Shown here one piece after another: positions 55,605 to 64,000 of a stretch of 64,000 nucleotides of DNA. The translations under genes and the position numbers were made by a program. Within the stretch, counting starts at the first letter, position 1. Every line of letters begins with the position of its first letter. The stretch is from G965199725 sp965199725 (lineage in GTDB: Bacteria > Pseudomonadota > Gammaproteobacteria > Nitrosococcales > Methylophagaceae), in contig OZ241321.1 of NCBI GenBank assembly GCA_965199725.1, positions 434,001 through 498,000 on the forward strand, in the 5' to 3' direction. The notes beneath the pieces were generated by a model. The model made no database searches. It saw only the letters and a program-made list of their open reading frames with translations, and had not been told where the DNA came from.

Positions 55605-57022
55605 TACACCTGACACCCCCATCGAGCAAGCAAATCTTTCGCTATCAAGCCAATATCACCCGCCCCCATTGTCAATAGCAGATCACCATCCTGGCTTATG
55701 CGTGGCAATATGTCATACAGTGCATCATTGCTCTCAACAAAAACAGGATCAACTCTTCCGCGCAGACGAACAGCCCGACATAAGCTTTTAGCATCAGCAC
55801 CAGTAATTTTAGTCTCGCCAGCTGGATAAACATCAAACATAATCAATACATCAACGGTTGATAACACTTTAACAAAGTCATCAAACAAATCACGGGTACG
55901 GCTATAACGATGAGGCTGAAAGACAACAACCATTCTTTTGCCAGGCCAGCTTTCCCGGGCTGTATCAATTGTCACTGCTAATTCAGTAGGATGATGACCA
56001 TAATCATCAATCAATAGCAGGCGATGATGGCTTAACAATATATTGCCCAGCAGGTTAAAGCGACGTGAAATACCAGAAAATATGGCTAATGCCTGCTGGC
56101 AAGCCTCCACTGGCACATTAAGGTTTCTCGCAACAACCAATGCGCCAGTAGCATTTAAAGCATTGTGTATTCCGGGCATATTTAAAGTCACGGTAAATTC
56201 TTCCTCTTCCCTTTTATCTATCACCGTAAAATGAGTTTGTGCTGCCGACTGTGTGAAACCGACCAGTTGAAAATCAGCATCATCAGTGATGCCATAAGTT
56301 AACACTGGTCTGGTAATATCCGGTATTATTTCGCGTATGCTGTCATCATCAAGACACATAACAGCAAGACCGTAAAAAGGCAAATGGTGCAAAAACTCGA
56401 TAAAGGTGTCTTTTAATTTGCTAAAATCACCGTCGTATGTTGCCATATGATCATTATCAATGTTAGTCACTACAGCGATGACAGGTTGCAGGTGTAGAAA
56501 AGAGGCATCGCTTTCATCTGCTTCTGCAACTAAATAATGACCATCTCCTAATCGTGCATTACTACCTGCACTATTGAGTTGGCCGCCTATCACAAAAGTC
56601 GGATCAAGATCGCCTTCACTTAAGAGAGCGGCTAACAAACTGGTGGTAGTGGTTTTACCATGGGTGCCAGCAACTGCAATGCCATGACTGAATCGCATCA
56701 GCTCTGCTAACATCGCAGCACGAGATATAACAGGAATACGCGCTGATCTGGCAGATAATAATTCTGGGTTATTATCATTAACTGCTGTGGTCACCACTAC
56801 CACATCAGCACCGGTCATATGGTCAGCATCATGGCCCAGCATAATGGTTGCGCCCAACTTGCGAAGACGATCAATAAATGGGTTTTCACGCAAATCTGAA
56901 CCAGAAACCTGATAACCAAGATTAAGCAGTACCTCAGCAATACCGCTCATACCCACACCGCCAATACCAATAAAATGGATATGGTTAACCTGACTCTGCA
57001 TCACCAATGTTAACTTATTCAT
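55604..57022 (-). CDS. murC: UDP-N-acetylmuramate--L-alanine ligase
   Basis: 472-residue Mur ligase adding the first amino acid. HFIGIGGVGMSGIAEVLL nucleotide-like fold at the N-terminus, P-loop AGTHGKTTTTS, VAEADESDASFLHL, DDYGHHPTE and QPHRYSRTRDLF. Overlaps the end of murG by 8 bases and murB by 1. A later ATG (MQSQVNHIHF) is possible as start. Confidence 0.96.
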   Translation of the reverse strand: MNKLTLVMQSQVNHIHFIGIGGVGMSGIAEVLLNLGYQVSGSDLRENPFIDRLRKLGATIMLGHDADHMTGADVVVVTTAVNDNNPELLSARSARIPVISRAAMLAELMRFSHGIAVAGTHGKTTTTSLLAALLSEGDLDPTFVIGGQLNSAGSNARLGDGHYLVAEADESDASFLHLQPVIAVVTNIDNDHMATYDGDFSKLKDTFIEFLHHLPFYGLAVMCLDDDSIREIIPDITRPVLTYGITDDADFQLVGFTQSAAQTHFTVIDKREEEEFTVTLNMPGIHNALNATGALVVARNLNVPVEACQQALAIFSGISRRFNLLGNILLSHHRLLLIDDYGHHPTELAVTIDTARESWPGKRMVVVFQPHRYSRTRDLFDDFVKVLSTVDVLIMFDVYPAGETKITGADAKSLCRAVRLRGRVDPVFVESNDALYDILPRISQDGDLLLTMGAGDIGLIAKDLLARWGCQV

Positions 57023-58094
57023 AAGCAGCCTCAGTACAAATATCAGCGATAACAGTTGCTGCTTCTGTTTTTGCTAACTGTCTCGCTGCTGTTGCCATAC
57101 TCAGCAAACTATTATGGCTTGCCATAACAAATTTAAGCTTGTCAGCCAAACTATTAGCAGTAAGCTCACTTTCATCTACAATATAAGCGGCACCTGCGCG
57201 TACCAACACCTGCGCATTATGTGTTTGATGATCATCCACCGCATAAGGGTAGGGGACTAATATAGCGCCTATCCCTACCACCATCAGTTCAGTAATTGTC
57301 AGTGCTCCAGCACGACATACAACCAGATCAGCCCACTCATAAGCTGCTCGCATATCGTCAATAAAGGGGGTTATCTCTGCCTGCACGTCCACTTTATCAT
57401 AAGCGTACTGACAGTGTTGGTAATGTCCGTTACCGCATTGATGACGTACTGCTGGTCTTTGATTTTTAGCCATCAATACTAACGCTTCTGGCACAATGAT
57501 ATTAAGAGGCCTAGCACCTAAACTTCCGCCCAAAACCAATAAATTAGCCGGCTTATTGCGTCCGGAAAATCGTTCTTCTGGCGTTGCGATATCAGCGATA
57601 CTATAGCGCACTGGATTGCCCACCCATTGTACATGCTGCTTGCCATCAAAACTATTGGCAAAACCTTCTAATACCCGTTTGGCGAAAGGGCGCAGTAATC
57701 TGTTGGTTAATCCTGCAATGGCATTTTGTTCATGGATGACAATTGGTTTTCTCAAAAGCCAGGCAGCGATGCCGCCTGGACCAGATGCAAAACCACCCAA
57801 ACCTAATACTACATCTGGGTTAATATGTCTAATTGCTATTATCGCTTCAATCACGGCTACTAATAGTTTGAATGGTGCCAGCAACCAACCCAACATGCCG
57901 TTACCTCTTAAGCCATGTACTTTGATCATGGTCAATGAATAACCTGCTTCAGGAACTACCTGCGCTTCAATGCCCTTTGCAGTGCCCATCCAGAATATAT
58001 TAATGCCGCGCCTCCGCATTACATTGGCAACAGCCAATGCAGGAAAAACATGCCCGCCAGTACCCCCTGCCATGATAAGAATCCGCGACAGCAT
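57015..58094 (-). CDS. murG: UDP-GlcNAc:lipid I N-acetylglucosaminyltransferase MurG
   Basis: 359-residue GT28 enzyme converting lipid I to lipid II on the cytoplasmic face. G loops AGGTGGHVFPALAVA and LGGFASGPGG, the second-domain LVLGGSLGARPLN, and the nucleotide-sugar site YEWADLVVCRAGALTITEL. The C-terminal PYPYAVDDHQTHNA is typical. Its ATG abuts the ftsW stop with a 1-base overlap. Confidence 0.96.
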   Translation of the reverse strand: MLSRILIMAGGTGGHVFPALAVANVMRRRGINIFWMGTAKGIEAQVVPEAGYSLTMIKVHGLRGNGMLGWLLAPFKLLVAVIEAIIAIRHINPDVVLGLGGFASGPGGIAAWLLRKPIVIHEQNAIAGLTNRLLRPFAKRVLEGFANSFDGKQHVQWVGNPVRYSIADIATPEERFSGRNKPANLLVLGGSLGARPLNIIVPEALVLMAKNQRPAVRHQCGNGHYQHCQYAYDKVDVQAEITPFIDDMRAAYEWADLVVCRAGALTITELMVVGIGAILVPYPYAVDDHQTHNAQVLVRAGAAYIVDESELTANSLADKLKFVMASHNSLLSMATAARQLAKTEAATVIADICTEAAYE

Positions 58095-59236
58095 TAGCGT
58101 GTTCTCGCTATGAATCTGGTGGCAAGACGGGTCTCAAAATCTACGCGAAATAATAATGCAATAGCCACACAAGAAACTACCAGACTGCTACCGCCATAGC
58201 TCATTAACGGTAAAGTTAATCCTTTGGTAGGCAACACACCCATATTAACACCCATATTGACAAAGGCCTGTAAGCCGAGCCAAACAGCAATACCATAGGC
58301 AATATAAGCACTGAATAATTTGCCAGTCTTTTCAGCAGCTCGTCCAATAGTTAATGCACGCCAGATAAAAACCAAAAACAAAGCTAATACGGTAATCGCT
58401 CCTACCAATCCTAACTCTTCTGCTAGGATTGAATACAAAAAGTCGGTATGTGCTTCTGGCAGATAAAATAGTTTTTGCATGCTATCACCCAGACCAACAC
58501 CCAACCATTCACCGCGACCAAATGCAATAAGTGCCTGCGTTAATTGAAAACCGCTACCGAAAGGCTCTGCCCACGGATCCATAAAACTTTGCAACCTTAA
58601 CATTCGGTATTGTGCCATCAGTGCTGATAGGCCGAATAATCCAGCACCAATAACAATTAGTGCGATAAAAGTATCCAACCGCATCCCACCAAGAAACATC
58701 ATCACCAACATGGTGAAAGACACTATAACAACCGATCCCATATCCGGTTGCAGAATGAGTAATCCAGCAATTGGCACAAATGGAATTAATAGCTTAAATG
58801 GCTGCAAAAATGATTGGCGCATTTGCCTTTGATGGCGCTGCAAGTAGTCAGCAGCATAGACAATCACAACCAGCTTAATAATTTCAACAGCCTGCACGTT
58901 AACAAAACCTAACGACAACCAGCGACGGCTATTATTGACTTCCTTACCAATGCCAGGAATGAACACCAGCACCAGTAAGACAATAGCGCCAACTAGCAAC
59001 TTTGGTGCCATACGCTGCCATACAGATAAAGGCACCATCACTAACAATCCAGCAAAAATAAGGCTAGTTAGTGCAAAAATAAACTGTCTTTTAAAGTAAT
59101 ATAACGGTTGATTGAGGCTACCGTTAGCAGCACCATAAATAGAAGCAGACTCCACCATGATAAGGCCAATAATCAACAGTGTTGTCGCAGTAAACAGCAA
59201 ACCACGATCGATATAAACAGCAGTCCTCATTGACAC
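58094..59236 (-). CDS. ftsW: Septal SEDS glycosyltransferase FtsW
   Basis: 380-residue polytopic SEDS protein that polymerises septal glycan with FtsI. About ten membrane spans; FNSRRWLSLG-like block is NNSRRWLSLGFVNVQ, ILQPDMGSVVIV, the catalytic-loop FLYSILAEELGLVGA and the C-terminal PLMSYGGSSLV. In the dcw position between murD and murG, which favours FtsW over RodA. Overlaps murD by 10 bases. Confidence 0.95.
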   Translation of the reverse strand: MSMRTAVYIDRGLLFTATTLLIIGLIMVESASIYGAANGSLNQPLYYFKRQFIFALTSLIFAGLLVMVPLSVWQRMAPKLLVGAIVLLVLVFIPGIGKEVNNSRRWLSLGFVNVQAVEIIKLVVIVYAADYLQRHQRQMRQSFLQPFKLLIPFVPIAGLLILQPDMGSVVIVSFTMLVMMFLGGMRLDTFIALIVIGAGLFGLSALMAQYRMLRLQSFMDPWAEPFGSGFQLTQALIAFGRGEWLGVGLGDSMQKLFYLPEAHTDFLYSILAEELGLVGAITVLALFLVFIWRALTIGRAAEKTGKLFSAYIAYGIAVWLGLQAFVNMGVNMGVLPTKGLTLPLMSYGGSSLVVSCVAIALLFRVDFETRLATRFIARTR

Positions 59237-60585
59237 TGCTCCTGCACAGCTTTAGCAAATTGTTCCCCGCGCTCAACATAACTGATAAACATATCAAAGC
59301 TGGCACAAGCTGGCGATAACAGCACATTATCACCATGATTCGCTAATTGCTGCGCTTTTTTAACTGCATCGAACATATCGCGTGCAATGATTATCCGTAT
59401 ATTTGACGGTGCCGCATTTGCTATTAAATTGACATCTCTTCCTAAAAGAACTAACGCTTTAACATGATCCTGCAACACTGGCGTTAATACGGAAAAATCT
59501 TGATCTTTTGCTACACCACCAGCAATGAGGACAATTTTGCCAGAATCACCCAAGCTGTTAATTGCGGCAATACATGCACCAACATTGGTTGCCTTAGAGT
59601 CATTAAACCAGCTAATCCCGTGGTACCTGCCAACCAGATAACAGCGGTGAAGTAATCCGCTATAATGTTGGATGGCGGTTAACATGGCAGGCATTGGTAA
59701 ATTCATCGCTTCTCCCAATGCCAGTGCTGCAAGGACATTAGCGATATTATGGCTACCGATAATTTGCAGGTCACCAGCAGATAGTAATCGTTGATTGCCT
59801 TGTGCCAACCATATTTTATTATCGTGCTGTATCAACCCAAATTCATTGCCCTGAGGACTCGCCAGGGTAAAGCCAGTCTGCCTGCCGCCATTTCTCGACC
59901 AATCATTAACCAAGCTATCATCACGATTAAATACCATCTTACCGGCGCCCAGATAAATGTTTGCTTTAGCATTTTGATAAGCTTGCTGATTATCATAGCG
60001 ATCAAGATGGTCCGGACTAATATTTAAGACAACAGCAACATCAGCATTGAGCGATTTGACCGTTTCTAACTGGAAGCTGGACAGCTCTAAAATATAAAAA
60101 TCAGGGTGCGGATATGTAATTAGTGCCAATGCAGGTGTGCCTAAATTGCCTCCAACCTGTACTTTCTTGCCTGCAGTCACTGCCATTTCAGCAACCATAG
60201 TGGTTACTGTACTTTTACCATTTGAGCCAGTAATCGCAACAATAGGTGCATTGGCATAATGAGCAAATAACTCAATATCGCCAATAACCTCTATGCCAGC
60301 ATCACAGGCTGCCTTAATTGCTGGCAGACGCGAATCAATCCCTGGGCTTAATACAATGGTGTCACAGGCAAATAGCCAATCACTGACCAGCTCGCCAGTT
60401 CTGACTGGCACTTCTGGCAGCTCCTGTTTTAATGTTGCCATTTCTGGCGGCCTTTTTCGGGTATCAACGACAGCAACAGGATAACCCTGTTGCGTTAAAA
60501 AGCGGGCGCAGGATAACCCTGTCTGACCTAAGCCAACTATTAAAAATGATCTAGAATCCTGCACTTGACTTGCCACGATACTCAT
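59227..60585 (-). CDS. murD: UDP-N-acetylmuramoylalanine--D-glutamate ligase
   Basis: 452-residue Mur ligase adding D-Glu. N-terminal IVGLGQTGLSCARFL, P-loop ITGSNGKSTVTTM, LELSSFQLE, NISPDHLDRY and the C-terminal LLSPACASFDMF. Overlaps mraY by 4 bases (ATGA) and ftsW by 10. Confidence 0.96.
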   Translation of the reverse strand: MSIVASQVQDSRSFLIVGLGQTGLSCARFLTQQGYPVAVVDTRKRPPEMATLKQELPEVPVRTGELVSDWLFACDTIVLSPGIDSRLPAIKAACDAGIEVIGDIELFAHYANAPIVAITGSNGKSTVTTMVAEMAVTAGKKVQVGGNLGTPALALITYPHPDFYILELSSFQLETVKSLNADVAVVLNISPDHLDRYDNQQAYQNAKANIYLGAGKMVFNRDDSLVNDWSRNGGRQTGFTLASPQGNEFGLIQHDNKIWLAQGNQRLLSAGDLQIIGSHNIANVLAALALGEAMNLPMPAMLTAIQHYSGLLHRCYLVGRYHGISWFNDSKATNVGACIAAINSLGDSGKIVLIAGGVAKDQDFSVLTPVLQDHVKALVLLGRDVNLIANAAPSNIRIIIARDMFDAVKKAQQLANHGDNVLLSPACASFDMFISYVERGEQFAKAVQEQCQ

Positions 60586-61670
60586 CTAATTTTCAAACTC
60601 GCTAAACCAATTGACACCAAAAAAACGGTAATGATCCAAAATCGTACAATAATTCTTGGTTCTGGCCACCCTTTTAATTCATAATGATGATGAATGGGTG
60701 CCATCAAAAAAACGCGGCGACCATATAATTTGTAGGACGCAACCTGTATCACAACTGAAAGCGTTTCCATCACAAACACACCACCCATAATAAATAGCAC
60801 CAGTTCCTGCCGAACCAATACAGCAATAGTGCCCAGTGCCGCTCCTAATGCTAAGGCACCAATATCGCCCATAAACACTTGTGCCGGATAAGTGTTAAAC
60901 CATAGAAAGCCCAAGCCTGCTCCCACCATGGCAGCGCAAAACACAGTTAATTCACCTGCTGCCGGAATGAAAGGAATTGCCAGATAACGGGCAAATTCAA
61001 AATGACCGGTGACATAGCTAAACAAACCCAAAGCGCCTGCTATCATCACTGTTGGCATGATTGCCAATCCATCCAGACCATCGGTTAAATTAACAGCATT
61101 GCTGCTACCAACAATCACTAAATAGGTGAGCAGTATGTAGCTGATGCCCAGAGGTACAATAACATCTTTGAAAAACGGAACAATAAGTTGTGTTTCTGCA
61201 GGCACAGTCGCTGTCATATACAAAAAAGACGTGGTACCAATACCGAAAATTGACTGCCATAAATACTTGTATCGCCCTGCCAGACCTTGCGGATTCTGCC
61301 GCGCCAACTTGATGTAATCGTCAAAAAACCCAATCCCACCAAACAACAATGTCACTGACAATACTACCCATATATAACGATTATATAAGTCAGCGCACAA
61401 TAGAGTACTGGTCACAATAGCCACCAGAATCAGCCCACCACCCATGGTAGGGGTACCCGTTTTATCTAAATGGGACTCAGGTCCGTTGTCACGAACAACC
61501 TGCCCTATCTGTCTATAATTTAAGTGTCTAATCATGTAAGGCCCTACTACAAGCGCAATACCCAATGCAGCAATCACACCTAAGATCGCCCGTAGGGTTA
61601 AATACTGAATAACATTAAATCCGCTATCAAACTGACTTAAGTATTCACCTAACATTAATAACATCAGCAC
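60582..61670 (-). CDS. mraY: Phospho-MurNAc-pentapeptide translocase MraY
   Basis: 362-residue polytopic enzyme making lipid I from undecaprenyl phosphate. RDNGPESHLDKTGTPTMGG, the catalytic aspartates in GFFDDYIKLARQN, NLTDGLDGLAIMP, and the histidine loop APIHHHYELKGWPE. Its start overlaps murF by 7 bases; an ATG six bases later is also possible. Confidence 0.97.
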   Translation of the reverse strand: MLMLLMLGEYLSQFDSGFNVIQYLTLRAILGVIAALGIALVVGPYMIRHLNYRQIGQVVRDNGPESHLDKTGTPTMGGGLILVAIVTSTLLCADLYNRYIWVVLSVTLLFGGIGFFDDYIKLARQNPQGLAGRYKYLWQSIFGIGTTSFLYMTATVPAETQLIVPFFKDVIVPLGISYILLTYLVIVGSSNAVNLTDGLDGLAIMPTVMIAGALGLFSYVTGHFEFARYLAIPFIPAAGELTVFCAAMVGAGLGFLWFNTYPAQVFMGDIGALALGAALGTIAVLVRQELVLFIMGGVFVMETLSVVIQVASYKLYGRRVFLMAPIHHHYELKGWPEPRIIVRFWIITVFLVSIGLASLKIR

Positions 61671-63025
61671 TCTCCAGTTACCGTCAACATATCTGCTAAC
61701 TTGTCTAACTGCATGCAGTGTGACCCTTTAATCAGGCAGGTAATTCCTCGCGCTAGATCCTGCTTTAATTGCTGCTGTAACACATTCATGTTGTTGAAGT
61801 GCTGTGCCCCAAGACCAAAAGCATCGCAACTATACCTAGTGTGATCACCAATCGCCAGCAGGCGGACAACACCTGATTTTTTTGCATCCACCCCCATCTG
61901 ATAGTGTATGCGTTCACTGTCTTTGCCTAATTCGGCAAAATCACCTAACACCAACCAATGCTCACCAGAAAAATTACTTAAAATAATTAATGCCTGCTCA
62001 TAAGAGCATGGATTAGCGTTATAGCTATCATCAATGATTTGAGCACCATTAACAGCAGCACAGACTTGCAGACGATGAGGTGGCCTTTGTACTGATGCAA
62101 GACCCCCTACTATCGCTTTTTCAGGGATACCAAGCGCATGACTAATTGCAATGGCAGCCAATGCATTGGCAACATTATGTATGCCAGGCAATGGTAAACT
62201 AATGTGATGCAGGATACCTTTCAACTCAACCATAAAGTCACTTGATACCACATTAAGCTGAATATCGCCTGCTGAAATATCAGCAGTTTCATCACTGATT
62301 GAAAAGGTGACATACTGTTTACCAGCCAAGATGGTTTTCCAATCAAGAGCAAATGCCATATCATCATTGATAATGCCAACCCCGTCTTGGGATAGTCCTT
62401 CATAAATCTCTGCTTTGGCAGTTGCAACTCCGTTGATATCGCCAAACCCTGCTAAGTGGGCAGTGGCCACATTATTAATCAATGCGATTTGCGGCTGAAC
62501 AAGATCAACCAAGTAAGCAATATCACCCTGTTTGCTTGCACCCATTTCAATCACAGCATAATCAGTGTTTTTATCCAGCAAAGACAGTGTAAGCGGTACG
62601 CCTAATTTATTGTTTAAATTACCTTTAGTGGCAAGTACAGATCCATGCCAAGCGATAATCGCCGCGACCATTTCTTTTACTGTCGTTTTACCATTGCTAC
62701 CAGTAATGGCAACGACTTTAGTTGTACACTGCTGCCGCCAGTATTTGGTTAACTTACCAAAAGCCTGTATAACATCTGCAACAACAAGCTGCGGCAAAAC
62801 ATCGTCCTCCTGTAAGCTACTCACCAAGGCGGCGCTGGCACCAGCCTGACGTGCTGCAGGCACATAGTGATGGCCATCAGCATGCTCACCTGCCAATGCA
62901 ATAAACAAACAGCCATCTGTAACCTTTCTACTATCAATAACAGCGCCAGTCACCATGACATCCTGACTGGGATTAGGGCAACCTATAACAGCAGCAATCT
63001 GTGTAAGAGATAACTGCATGCTCAT
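61664..63025 (-). CDS. murF: UDP-MurNAc-tripeptide--D-alanyl-D-alanine ligase
   Basis: 453-residue Mur ligase adding D-Ala-D-Ala. P-loop ITGSNGKTTVKEM, KGNLNNKLGVPLTLSLL, EMGASKQGDIAYL and DDSYNANPCSYEQAL. The N-terminal substrate domain has DSRKVTDGCLFIALAGEHADG. Overlaps murE by 4 bases (ATGA). Confidence 0.96.
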   Translation of the reverse strand: MSMQLSLTQIAAVIGCPNPSQDVMVTGAVIDSRKVTDGCLFIALAGEHADGHHYVPAARQAGASAALVSSLQEDDVLPQLVVADVIQAFGKLTKYWRQQCTTKVVAITGSNGKTTVKEMVAAIIAWHGSVLATKGNLNNKLGVPLTLSLLDKNTDYAVIEMGASKQGDIAYLVDLVQPQIALINNVATAHLAGFGDINGVATAKAEIYEGLSQDGVGIINDDMAFALDWKTILAGKQYVTFSISDETADISAGDIQLNVVSSDFMVELKGILHHISLPLPGIHNVANALAAIAISHALGIPEKAIVGGLASVQRPPHRLQVCAAVNGAQIIDDSYNANPCSYEQALIILSNFSGEHWLVLGDFAELGKDSERIHYQMGVDAKKSGVVRLLAIGDHTRYSCDAFGLGAQHFNNMNVLQQQLKQDLARGITCLIKGSHCMQLDKLADMLTVTGEC

Positions 63026-64000
63026 GATTGCACTTCCGTTAATAACTGTGTTTCATCATTTGCTGCCTGCAATGCTTCCACTACCACTTGACCATCAACA
63101 AATGGTTGTTTGTCGCCCATAAGCTCCTGATATGTTTCATGCCCTTTTCCTGCTATTAGCACAATATCTGTTGGCTTAGCATGAAAAACTGCATAGCGAA
63201 TAGCCAGTTTTCTATCGTGCTCAACATATACTTTGTCTGTTACAGAAACACCGGACAATACATCATTAATGATTGCAGTATGATCTTCGCTACGTGGATT
63301 ATCATCAGTGAGCACTAGCCAATCTGCATATTGATCTGCACATGCACCCATCAACTTGCGTTTACTCACATCACGATCACCGCCGCAACCAAAAACACAC
63401 CAAAGTTCACCAGTTTTAGGCAAGCAGTCTCTTAATGAACATAGCGTTTTAGTTAACGCATCAGGGGTATGAGCAAAATCAACAACAACATATGCTTGCT
63501 GTCTGTTGCCATAAACTTTCATACGACCATCAATCGGGTAGCATTGATTAATTGCGCTGACCGCATCTTCAAACGACACATTAACAGCATGAAGACTGAC
63601 CATCGCTGCCAACAAGTTATCAACATTAAAACGACCTATCAGTTGATTTTTTATGCTAGCAACACCCAACGGTCCGGATACATTAAACCTCAAACCCTGT
63701 ATTGTCGAGACAATATCGCTAGCCTGAGCTGAAACGTCCCCATTTTCTGGCTCACTGCTATAGGTTAAAATCTGCAAGTTATCACGCGCTGACAGTATAG
63801 AAATTAACTGTCGGCCCAAATCGTCAGCATAATTTATTACCGCTGTTTTAATACTAGAAAACGTAAATAACCGGCGCTTGGCAGCCGCATATTCTGCCAG
63901 GTTATTATGATAATCAAGATGGTCATGGCTTAAATTAGTCAGCACAGCAACATCTATCGCCAGACTATTCAGCCGCCCTTGCACTAATGCGTGGGAAGAT
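63022..64000 (-). CDS. murE: UDP-MurNAc-L-Ala-D-Glu ligase MurE, partial
   Basis: The C-terminal ~326 residues of MurE; the gene continues beyond the window. The frame at the edge reads SSHALVQGRL, part of the conserved EVSSHALxQxR motif, followed by TNLSHDHLDYHNN. Further on are GRFNVDNLLAAM, DFAHTPDALTKTL, FGCGGDRDVSKR and the substrate-selecting DNPRSED, which matches DNPR of meso-diaminopimelate-adding MurE. That supports DAP-type peptidoglycan. Confidence 0.96.
   Translation of the reverse strand, partial: SSHALVQGRLNSLAIDVAVLTNLSHDHLDYHNNLAEYAAAKRRLFTFSSIKTAVINYADDLGRQLISILSARDNLQILTYSSEPENGDVSAQASDIVSTIQGLRFNVSGPLGVASIKNQLIGRFNVDNLLAAMVSLHAVNVSFEDAVSAINQCYPIDGRMKVYGNRQQAYVVVDFAHTPDALTKTLCSLRDCLPKTGELWCVFGCGGDRDVSKRKLMGACADQYADWLVLTDDNPRSEDHTAIINDVLSGVSVTDKVYVEHDRKLAIRYAVFHAKPTDIVLIAGKGHETYQELMGDKQPFVDGQVVVEALQAANDETQLLTEVQS

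Noticed and set aside
55605..55622. Earlier murB start six codons upstream
   Set aside because: No ribosome site precedes it, whereas the downstream ATG forms a TAATG junction with murC and has a Shine-Dalgarno-like AGG.

Overview
The window reads as a contiguous piece of a gammaproteobacterial chromosome. The dcw cluster runs murE-murF-mraY-murD-ftsW-murG-murC-murB-ddl-ftsQ-ftsA-ftsZ-lpxC. The fatty-acid block runs yceD-rpmF-plsX-fabH-fabD-fabG-acpP-fabF-pabC-mltG-tmk-holB-pilZ-tatD. Both follow the classical gammaproteobacterial order, and several proteins (CydA, YbiT, YceF) look very close to their enteric counterparts. Base composition is moderately AT-rich by eye. Nickel superoxide dismutase instead of a visible Fe/Mn enzyme, plus cytochrome bd, would fit an aquatic or host-associated microaerophile. 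I cannot place the organism below class from sequence alone.

Layout. 1-2022: the 3' end of a LOTUS/OST-HTH protein, a zinc alcohol dehydrogenase and Dps. 2079-5131: ligA with a co-translated TrpD-like gene. 5252-7000: queF, then an accessory island with repeats, an LRAT-like thiol hydrolase and a micro-ORF. 6992-13707 and on to 18238: one long minus-strand run for lipid, cell-wall and DNA-replication functions. 18336-20957: purF-cvpA-SPOR gene. 20976-27088: lon, clpX, clpP and tig, then tRNA-Leu(UAG). 27340-28829: a 5'-nucleotidase and a degenerate NERD protein. 29046-30714: yceF facing a nickel-SOD operon. 30934-31394: two unknown small genes. 31653-39198: psd divergent from cydABX-cydDC. 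39243-41766: a heavily decayed SF1 helicase/nuclease gene. 41860-44027: msrB and ybiT. 44074-49387: argJ, secA, an M23 peptidase and dciA. 49527 to the end: lpxC and the division/peptidoglycan cluster, with murE cut by the window edge.

How the genes work together. Most of the window is core housekeeping: acyl chains (fab, acpP, plsX) feed phospholipid and lipid A synthesis (psd, lpxC); the mur genes and mraY make lipid II; ftsW, ftsQ, ftsA and ftsZ use it at the septum; mltG and the M23 peptidase remodel the wall. Lon, ClpXP and trigger factor handle protein quality. Cytochrome bd (with the small subunit CydX and the CydDC exporter), Dps, MsrB and Ni-SOD form an oxygen/peroxide tolerance set.

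The accessory material is limited. The most interesting items are the Ni-SOD operon with its histidine-rich membrane partner, the LRAT-like protein, the decayed helicase, the TrpD-like/ligA coupling, and repeats around 5.7-7.0 kb. I found no CRISPR array, intact insertion sequence, prophage or complete defence system.
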